Shown: piece after piece, positions 57,190-64,000 of the stretch
How the letters are laid out: each line of letters opens with the position of its first letter
Position numbering within the stretch: the stretch's first letter is position 1
From: Theristus sp. LFF4_11
Taxonomy: Eukaryota > Nematoda > Chromadorea > Monhysterida > Xyalidae
DNA: 64,000 nucleotides
Direction of reading: 5' to 3'
Assembly (NCBI GenBank): GCA_030248135.1
Contig: JASANC010005403.1
Location: forward strand, 1-64,000
Made by a program: the position numbers and the translations under genes
Notes under the pieces: generated by a model
Told to the model about the DNA's origin: nothing
The model's input: only the letters and a program-made list of their open reading frames with translations
The model's database searches: none

Positions 57190-59965
57190 TCAATCCATAA
57201 TTTTTTTGGCGCGCCGTTTCTTCGGCCGACTCTGCTGTTTGCTGAACGCGCCGCGAATGCGCAACTTTCGCTCCGCCTCCAGCTCCTCGAATCGTCGCCG
57301 TTGATACCTGCAATAAATCAAGCGCTGATTGGCTGGATTTGGACGACTTGCTGCGTTGATTGGTTGGGCGAGTGTGTGGCGGCGACGGGCAAAAAACTGG
57401 TTCAAAAGTGCTGAGGGAGGCGCATTCATGAAGCAGTATTTAGTGACGCGTAGCTGTGTTAAAACATAGCTGCCCGGTCACTAAACACTGCTTCATGAAT
57501 GGCCCTCTAGTCTGAAAACAGTGCACTCGGTTCAGAAGTGTGATGTTACAGTAACAAATACACACACGATACTGCACCGGCGCGTGTACAAGCACATCTG
57601 TGCGTGTGTGCTTGTTTCTGACTGACGTGCACCATTTGCGGTGCACTCTCTTCAGACTCGGACTTTACGGTTTTTACGAGCTTTCTGCGATTCAATCAGC
57701 AATCAGCCACCAAACAGCGACCTCTGCACATCGTCGTCCGCGAGTATTTCCTCAACGATCGTTCGTTTGCGTTGTTTCTTCGGCACGCGCGAATTGTAGA
57801 AGTCGATCGGCTGATCCACGACCGTGCCGACCTGCGTGAATAAAATGTTTTATTTATTTTTTAACTTTTTACAAAAAATGTTATGCTGAATGTTAGGGAA
57901 CGCGAGAATTTATGGGACACACAAGCTGAACAAACTGGTGTCTTACTCCCTTTTCCTCATTTCACTGACCAAGACGACGCCAGTTCTAAATGGCACCCCA
58001 TTTGCTGATTTTCAGTTTCCATTCAATTTCATGAAGCGGCATTCATGAAACAGTATTTAATGACGCGTATTATCTTTCTTATTAAACGTGACCCAATATG
58101 CGTTTGCACGCACAGATAGCGAAAATGTTTCATGGCTGCGCGGCAATTTGAAATCAGCAAAACTTAACGTATTCTGACGGCAGATTTGTGCAAGAAATTG
58201 GGAAAAAACTAATCAGAATCTTTTCTCACAAAATAAATTTATTTTATTTCATATTTGAACTGCGTTCGGGCAAGAAAGAACTTTTCAGCTGTGCGGCTTT
58301 TCCACACATCATTCAACATTACTCCGCCTCCTTCACACGAAAAGATAATAGCTGTGTTAAAACATAGCTCCGCGGTCACCAAAGACGGTTTCATGAATGC
58401 ACCTTAACTCCAGACCTTCGTAATGAACACTGGCACACCTGAAAGTATTTTGGCAGCGTTTTGCGGTCATTCCCGCGGTAGAAGCGTTTCGGGTCCAGCG
58501 AGTCGCGCATCTGCAACAGTTCGAGGTCCCGTTTTCGTTCCTCCGTCAGTTCGGTTGCCGGCAAGTCGAACCACTCGGCACCGCTTGTTTTTTCGCGCTC
58601 TGCCTGAAATTTTCGGGTTTTTTTCTCAATTTGGTTGCATTTTTTTGGTCACGCTCATGGATTGCATTCAGTGATAATGCTTTGTTGCAGTAATCAACAG
58701 CCGAACTCTAAATTATAGACTATCAGTTGATTGGTTGGTGATCACGTGATGCACGCTTTCTGCGGGGGCACTGCTGCGTGGAAGTGTAGTCTGTCCAGCA
58801 CATAAAGCGTGGTTCAGGGTGATCACCAACCAATCAGCGGATTGCCCGATAATTTAGAGTTCGATTGTGGACGTATAATCACTGCTTTGTTGCATCCTGC
58901 AACCAGCCAGCAGTCGGTTAGTTGTTTTTTTTTCTCAATACAACCAAAATAGAACAATGGTGATGCATGAGTGTTTCGAAAATAGGTGCAGACTTTCAAC
59001 ATGCAGGTTTTCTCATCAGTGCACCCCTAAATCACCTAATTGTACCTTTCGCATTTGCCGCGCTTTGCGCCTTGATTGCTCTGTGGGCACTTGATGCAGC
59101 TGTTCGAAGCCGGGCTGCAGAACAACGCTGGCACGTAACGTCTGTAAAACAAGGACTGTGAACATGCAGGTGATACAGTGGTCAGAGATTTAGCTGAAAA
59201 TACCACAGTTGATATGGTGCGGGGGCAACTCCGGTCCACACATTAGCGTCCCGACATTACCGGCCCACAGATTAGCGTCCCGACATTACCGGTCCACTCA
59301 TCACCGGCCCACCCATCAGCGGCCCGACATGCGCGTCCCATCTATCCCATGGTGTTGATATATAGGCGCACCTGTTCAAGTGTTTTATCCTTTGTTCTGG
59401 CGTTCTTTTCGACCGTTGCCTTCGGCTTCACTGGTTCACTGGCTATCAAAATTGGTTTCTGCAAAGTGACGTCAGTCAAGTCGTCGTCGTCGCTTGAGCC
59501 GTCTTCTGTTGTGTTCTTCGCGTGCACTGTTTCAATATTCTGTGAGAAATATGCTCTTTGATAATGCACCATTCCAAGGGTGAAACAAACGAACATGAAT
59601 TTTTCAGCCAGGTCTTAACCCAGAATTCTCTGCAGAATGCCGCAAAGTTGGGTGTTAATTGGTTGTTTCCACCAAGTCCCTGCGCATCAGCAAACACAGA
59701 TCCACGACACTCCAATCCAGAGCACAAACAAGCCCTAGTGCGTTATTACGAGGCCACTACTACCAATCACAAACCACAAGTGAGAAAAAGAAATTCCACA
59801 TAAGCGAAAATCGTTCAAAGCAAACGAAAAAAGCCTCACCGCTTTGCGAGTTGACGAATTCGCTGCAACGCCCGTCTCCAAATCCGAGTCACTGTCATTC
59901 GTCTCGTCTGAATCGTCGTTTTCAGCAAACATCATGCCCGCTCGTGGCGCCCTCTTGCGATTCAT
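57190..59965 (-). CDS. fcf2: FCF2/DNTTIP2-type pre-rRNA processing protein
   Basis: Nucleolar small-subunit processome factor needed for early 18S pre-rRNA cleavages in yeast. Minus-strand exons: 59965-59840, 59539-59372, 58603-58439, 57831-57722, 57307-57190, together 687 nt (228 aa; yeast Fcf2 about 217). The N-terminus is acidic (MNRKRAPRAG, NDDSDETNDSDSDLE, EDGSSDDDDL). The Fcf2 domain covers most of the C-terminal half: GAEWFDLPATELTEERKRDL, LDPKRFYRGNDRKTLPKYFQ, VGTVVDQPIDFY, KKQRKRTIVEEILADDDVQ, RYQRRRFEELEAE. A basic tail ends KKRRAKKIMD. All junction phases match. The ATG lies one base after TTTGTTTTCAG, a likely trans- or cis-splice acceptor. It is downstream of DNLZ and LSM2 on the same strand. 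Confidence 0.9.
57416..57508. mobile_element. Palindromic TTAA-type MITE, copy 8
   Basis: GCATTCATGAAGCAGTATTT ... ACTGCTTCATGAATGGCCC in the last FCF2 intron; flanks have decayed. Confidence 0.8.
58034..58406. mobile_element. Palindromic TTAA-type MITE, copy 9, interrupted
   Basis: Left arm AAGCGGCATTCATGAAACAG to GACGCGTA, right arm AGCTGTGTTAAAACATAGC to CATGAATGCACC plus TTAA. It is split by the element at 58070-58348. Confidence 0.8.
58070..58348. mobile_element. TA-flanked 279-bp MITE nested in the palindromic MITE
   Basis: TA on both sides (58068-69, 58349-50) and short inverted ends TTATCTTT and AAAGATAA. The inner sequence matches about 27895-28085 in reverse. Confidence 0.65.
58690..58868. 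mobile_element. GATTGGTTGGTGATCACG-type MITE, copy 3
   Basis: Clear hairpin ends CGAACTCTAAATTAT and ATAATTTAGAGTTCG with inner GATTGGTTGGTGATCACG and GTGATCACCAACCAATCAG. It lies in the FCF2 intron between 58603 and 59372. Confidence 0.75.
59195..59345. repeat. Short tandem ACCGGTCCACACATTAGCG-like repeat
   Basis: Five or six degenerate ~20-bp units (CCGGCCCACAGATTAGCG, GTCCCGACATTACCGG) in the FCF2 intron. Confidence 0.6.
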
Positions 59966-60283
59966 TCTGAAAACAAAAACCGATTCAACTGAATCGAAAA
60001 CCGCGATTGGTGATCACCAGTTGTGCAGTGGAGTGATTCCGTCAAGGTTTGGTTTCTTGCCGAACCTTGCGATTCGCGGGAGTCGCACTGCGGTACACCA
60101 CACCTCGCACGGGACTGATCACCACACGCAGATTGTTTTCAACTGCCTCAGATTCACATGAGCTTTCTGAAAATACGTGCTTCAAAATATCGCACTGGCA
60201 AACACCAACCAATCAAAGGAGCCAAAGCAGATGACCGAGAACACACATACCACCGATTTTATTCAGTTTTCAATCAGAAAAAG

Positions 60284-60829
60284 TCAATCGTTTGTCACTT
60301 TTGTTGCAATCTGAATGTCAACCAAATCCGCTGTGCTGCCCCGTTGCACCGACTCCCCCCTCTCCGCCAAAATCTCCTCCACATTGCGTTTCCCTTTCAA
60401 ATCGCTGAACCACCGCAAATTGTCCGCAATGATGTGATGATTTCGACATGCGCTACACTGAATCAGCACGACACCGCTGTGATAGGCCCGTTTCGAGAAT
60501 GTGCTTGTCTGTCGATTCGCGCAGACCTTGCACGTGAACGTGATTTGGTAGCGGCCATCGCTCGGTGCGCCCCGGGTGTCCCGTCCACGGTCCGGGCCAA
60601 CAAGTGACGCCTGCTCTTGCCGATTGGTTGAATGAAGAGACCGACGTGGCAGATTGTTGTGGCTGTCGCGGTGACAACAAACTGTGCATCGCTTTGAAAT
60701 GCAATTTGTGCATCTTTGAAAAGTCGTCCCGAAATCGAAATGCCGTTGATATGTTGCAAATGAACATCGGACCGCTCGATCAGTTGCAGTTCTGCTAAAC
60801 ACCATGAACAGTCTTGAACGAATGCTCAT
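60284..60829 (-). CDS. dnlz: DNLZ/Hep1-type mitochondrial zinc ribbon protein
   Basis: Chaperone of mitochondrial Hsp70 that keeps it soluble, aiding matrix protein import; matrix-located. The uninterrupted ORF gives 181 aa from MSIRSRLFMVFSRT (human DNLZ about 178). The start was chosen because it gives a typical Arg/Ser-rich presequence and follows a TCTTTTGCAG acceptor about 35 bp upstream; an in-frame ATG 30 bp further up is possible but lies before the acceptor-derived 5' end. The zf-DNL domain covers the C-terminal half: ITFTCKVCANRQTSTFSKRA, YHSGVVLIQCSACRNHHIIA, DNLRWFSDL, NVEEILAERGESV. The CxxC pairs that bind zinc are intact. It lies between LSM2 and FCF2 on the same strand. Confidence 0.9.
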   Translation of the reverse strand: MSIRSRLFMVFSRTATDRAVRCSFATYQRHFDFGTTFQRCTNCISKRCTVCCHRDSHNNLPRRSLHSTNRQEQASLVGPDRGRDTRGAPSDGRYQITFTCKVCANRQTSTFSKRAYHSGVVLIQCSACRNHHIIADNLRWFSDLKGKRNVEEILAERGESVQRGSTADLVDIQIATKVTND

Positions 60830-60859
60830 TTTGAGAGCGAAGGGTCGAAGTTCGCACAA

Positions 60860-61392
60860 ACTCCTGCAAAAGAGACACGTTTTTGCTGCACCGAATCAAA
60901 CAACGGACGACAGGCAAGTATGCGGTCAGACATTTCTTGACTCTGCGTGTCATCACACGTTTCAAAAAGAGAAATTCCACAGATCCACAAGAAAAATCGT
61001 CTGTCCGGGTTTTTATTCGACACAACCACAGCTGCTCACTTTTTTGATGTTCAACAGCAAGATCACAAATCACACAAATACCAACAAACTTTTAGCAGGA
61101 TCAAAAAACAACAACCAAAACGAACCGATACACGGTGGTTCCACAAAATGAACGAGATTGAGAGGCAGAATGCAAAATCAAATCAGAATGAATGGAACTG
61201 ACAAGACAATTTTTATACCAACTGTGAAACACAAAAAAACCACAGTAGGCATTCAAACACCTGATTGGCGGCATCAAGCGAGTGTAGCAACAGCAATCAA
61301 CCAATCAGTAGATTACATGAAAATGCAGCCAAACAGCCGTTCATTTTCATCTGTTGTATTTCAATTCGTTCAAAATGGTACGAAAACCGCTG
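60860..61392. other. Spacer between LSM2 stop and DNLZ
   Basis: About 530 bp with no repeat or convincing exon; short ORFs only. It would be the intercistronic region if the three genes form an operon. Confidence 0.4.
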
Positions 61393-62149
61393 CTATCTCG
61401 TTTTGTTTTGTGCAGCCTCTTTTCGAGTGGCGTCTTGTAACAACTGAGTGTCGACTTCGTCGGCCGGCAGTTGGATGTACCGCACAACGGAGCCCCGAAT
61501 GAAGCAGTTCTTTACCGACAACTGAAAAAAACGTCATTTGCCTGTTTTGGTTTTTTTTGTTTCCGAATATTTCTGCCATACTGTACTTGAGTGAGTGTTG
61601 ATATTGAGTGAGACCTAGACCACCACGCAACGACGAAAAAATGACCGACAAAAGAACAACAACTGAAAAACACGAACCATGTGCGGGTATTTCTCGGGAT
61701 CCGTGACACTGATGTCAATCAGTTTGATGTTCAAGTATTGATCGACCGAATGCAGAGTGCCGTGTATACTGGAAAAAGTTGAAAAAACGGAATAAACCGA
61801 AAAAACCACCCCATTGTGACCTTAGAAACGGTTTTAAAACCGTTTTTACCGGTACAAAACGTTTTTATCCGACCGACACCCCGTCCCCAGCCCTAGTGAT
61901 AACGAACATTTGCGAGTTTTTCGAAAGCGAAGCCGAAAAGCGTAAAAAAACCAAACCAAAAACACAAAAAAACCCACCAGAGATCATTTTTCAGTTCAAC
62001 GACCACATCCTTGCCGACGAGCGACTTGAAGAACGAAAAGAACAACTGAAACAATTTGAAAAGACGTTTTATTTTCACTTTTAAATTGATCAATTGGAAT
62101 GGAACGAAGAAACAGAGAAACGTAGCGGCACGTTTTTTCAACTAACCAT
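61393..62149 (-). CDS. lsm2: U6 snRNA-associated Sm-like protein LSm2
   Basis: Subunit of the LSm1-7 (mRNA decapping) and LSm2-8 (U6 snRNP) rings. Minus-strand exons: 62149-62147 (ATG only), 62045-61978, 61768-61678, 61521-61393, together 291 nt (96 aa; human 95). Phases agree. The Sm fold is complete: LFFSFFKSLVGKDVVVELKN, then IHGTLHSVDQYLNIKL, then NCFIRGSVVRYIQLP. The C-terminus DEVDTQLLQDATRKEAAQ matches the family closely. The first coding exon contributes only the start codon: ATG is followed at once by GTTAGT, and the next exon starts with Leu2. Position and strand suggest the first gene of a three-gene cluster with DNLZ and FCF2. Confidence 0.93.
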
Positions 62150-62823
62150 ACTTCACTTCACTTCATATGCGCAGTTTTTGTCGCGTTCCTTGATCAAATT
62201 TGCAAAATCGATCGTCGCTTGCCGTCGGATCGGTCGGTTGGCTTTTCTGGTGCTGCCGGAGATAAAAATTTCAAAACTTAAAAAAAAATTTTCAATCGGG
62301 TTGGGAATTTTTGCCATAAAAAATTGTACTTTCATCTGAAAATGCGTTTGAGACACTTTCCGATTTTTGCCTAGAATTTCGTGTGGACTTTTAGCAGAAT
62401 TTTTCTGTCAATTTCTACATGTACTTTCAGGCCAAAGAGCAACGAGCGAAGTCCAGATCCCTATAGAAGCTTCTGCCGTTCTCCGATTGGTTTCATGAGC
62501 TCGTTAACGGACTAAAAAGCAGTAAATTACTTTGTTTCCACGCTTCAACTGTGAAGAAAACTGCTTGTCAACTCTTGGCTATTGCCTATTGCCATACGTA
62601 TGTGTAAACCTGTTCTTGTGAGATGGAGTATGAAAAACGCGCAGCATGCGAAACATGTGAAGAGTTCACCAGTTTCAGTTGATGTTGCAGCGTCGCCTCA
62701 AAGCAACCACGAACAACAGCACAGGCGCTCAACTACTTTCTTACTAATTTTGCAAGCACCACACCGGCACCGCTGGTATGGTGCATTTCGTTGCAGCTCT
62801 TGTAAAACGCCACTCATGGAGCA
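62150..62823. other. Region upstream of LSM2
   Basis: No gene recognised. Probably contains the promoter and 5' leader of the minus-strand cluster. Confidence 0.35.
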
Positions 62824-62827
62824 TAAC

Positions 62828-62890
62828 GCGGCATTCATGAAGCAGTATTTAGTGACGCGGTCACTAAATACTGCTTCATGAATGCCCCTT
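62828..62890. mobile_element. Palindromic TTAA-type MITE, copy 10 (short perfect form)
   Basis: Compact hairpin: GCGGCATTCATGAAGCAG, TATTTAGTGACGC/GGTCACTAAATA, CTGCTTCATGAATGCCCC, then TTAA. It lacks the GTAGCTGTG...CACAGCTAC centre found in other copies. A further end fragment (CGCATTCATGAAGCAC) follows at about 62914. Confidence 0.85.
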
Positions 62891-62939
62891 AAAGCGCTGG
62901 CGCCGCTTCGCTTCGCATTCATGAAGCACAAATGTAATG

Positions 62940-64000
62940 TCCTACTTTAGCCTTCGTGTCTGCACTCTCACACAAAGCCGGGTTTACGGTGAGCTGTTTC
63001 TGACAGAGCGCTTGACTTCCAATGCTCGTCTACTTTTTTCCTAGATGCTCAACGCTTTTCTTAAATCTTTGTTAAGCTATTTTTCCTTGGTTCGTTCTCG
63101 TACATTATAAAAGTGCCGTGTTTTATGAGTTCAGCATGTGCCGTTCGTGCCGTTTTTGTCCCTCTTTATTTCTATCGTCTGTCGTCGTCGTTTTAATAAA
63201 AGTGAAGTCGTTTTAATTGAGTAAAAGTAAAGTAAAAGTAAAAAACCCAACGTCGTCCACCGGTCATCACACACAGCAGCTCGGATCGGTTGGCAGTCCA
63301 GTGAGCCATTTACACACACCTAAGCAGAACATCGCAGTGGAGGTCCCGCCGAGACAATGCTGGGTGGCGACGTCGCGTGCACCGAGACCATGGAGGGTCA
63401 GTGCAGAAAGGCCATGGAGGGTCAGCGTCGACGAGAGGCGGTGGCGTGCTGCGCGTCTTCGCGTGTCGTCGAGCGTCGCCGAGGCAGATCAGCGGAGTGG
63501 CGGGCGCACCAGTGGCTGGCAAAACGTCGCATGGAACGGAGACACGGTGGCTGGAGTTGTGGCGGCATGCGAGCTGAGACGGCGTCGATCTATGGCACGG
63601 CCGGGTTTCGCCGAGGGCAGCTTTCGAGAAAGCCGAAACGCCGCAGCGGAGATTTGGTTGGTCGGAGTTATTTTCGGTCTCCGTGACTCAAACCGATTCG
63701 GAGTTATTTCGGTCTCCGAGACTCAAACCGAACGGAGGACGACCTCCGTGATCAAAAACGGGATTGGCTGTGGTGGTGTTGCTGAAGAAGGCTGCGAGGA
63801 GAAGTTTGGTTGTGGCGCAGTGAAGCGCAGTAGAAGTTTTATTGTTTAGCCACGGTTCTTTGATTTGAAGGTCTCAGTTACTGCGACGTAGAGTGCAGGT
63901 TGCGCCAGTCTTCTGCTGATTTGTAACAGTTTTGTAATAGATTTGTTTGATTTTATTTGTTTTGTTTTACCCCCGTTTTCAGTGTGGGGAGAGGGTGAAC
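62940..64000 (+). other. TATA/AATAAA region with a 210-codon ORF; possible LTR-type element or gene start
   Basis: ACATTATAAAAG (about 63103-63114) is followed about 90 bp later by TTTTAATAAAAG, then a repeated AAAGTAAAGTAAAAG. Promoter and polyadenylation signals this close resemble a retrotransposon LTR, but no primer-binding site, gag motif or second LTR is visible before the window ends. The ORF at 63217-63849 uses a non-ATG start and is Arg/Trp-rich with a repeated PRPWRVS segment; all three forward frames stay open in parts, so composition alone may explain it. I do not recognise a protein family. Confidence 0.25.

Noticed and set aside
60453..60767. Alternative long minus-strand ORFs overlapping the DNLZ gene
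   Set aside because: Other-frame shadows; only the DNLZ frame shows the conserved zinc ribbon.
63217..63849. Calling the 210-codon ORF a definite gene
   Set aside because: It has a non-ATG start, biased composition and several frames open together; no family resemblance was seen.

Overview
The window is eukaryotic genomic DNA: multi-exon genes with GT-AG introns, about 40-45% GC by eye, and a very heavy load of DNA transposons, MITEs, SINEs and satellites. The gene content suggests a nematode. It includes a discoidin-domain receptor tyrosine kinase, a transmembrane protein alternating lustrin-type cysteine repeats with Kunitz domains, and a run of closely spaced same-strand housekeeping genes whose start codons sit behind splice-acceptor-like sequences, as in trans-spliced operons. 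The exact clade cannot be told from the sequence. No viral genome, CRISPR array or prokaryotic feature was seen.

Layout. (1) 1-6187 is a giant inverted repeat. Its right arm carries the first exons of a discoidin domain receptor gene (DDR, + strand, 4400-10975) and its left arm carries a frameshifted mirror copy, giving a head-to-head gene/pseudogene pair. (2) 10877-17024 is a tandem duplication of a 3.07 kb unit holding the last part of the DDR terminal exon and a nested hAT-like/mariner-like transposon pair. (3) 17471-27342 (+) is a 14-exon Kunitz/lustrin transmembrane protein in which every intron is phase 1. (4) 29014-29339 (+) is a small two-exon gene of unknown function. (5) About 29.5-42.6 kb is almost entirely transposons nested inside transposons; target-site duplications let the order of insertion be read. 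(6) 42920-56647 (+) is NEMF/Rqc2, a ribosome-quality-control protein, with 15 exons; its large introns carry a SINE, hAT-like elements, MITEs, and a satellite next to a terminal-inverted-repeat element. (7) 57190-62149 (-) holds LSM2, a DNLZ/Hep1-type zinc ribbon and FCF2/DNTTIP2 in that transcriptional order, a candidate operon. (8) 62.9-64.0 kb has a TATA/AATAAA region and a 210-codon ORF of unknown nature.

The DDR, Kunitz/lustrin and NEMF models were assembled by hand from splice signals. In all three the summed exon length is divisible by three and the phases agree at every junction (898, 941 and 1163 codons). The LSM2 and FCF2 models close in the same way (96 and 228 codons). The main unusual themes are the inverted DDR duplication, a ten-copy palindromic TTAA-flanked MITE family, a tRNA-derived SINE with a (CAA)n tail (one copy sits exactly on a NEMF splice donor), a four-level transposon nest, and two opposite-oriented copies of a satellite-plus-TIR element in the largest introns of two genes.
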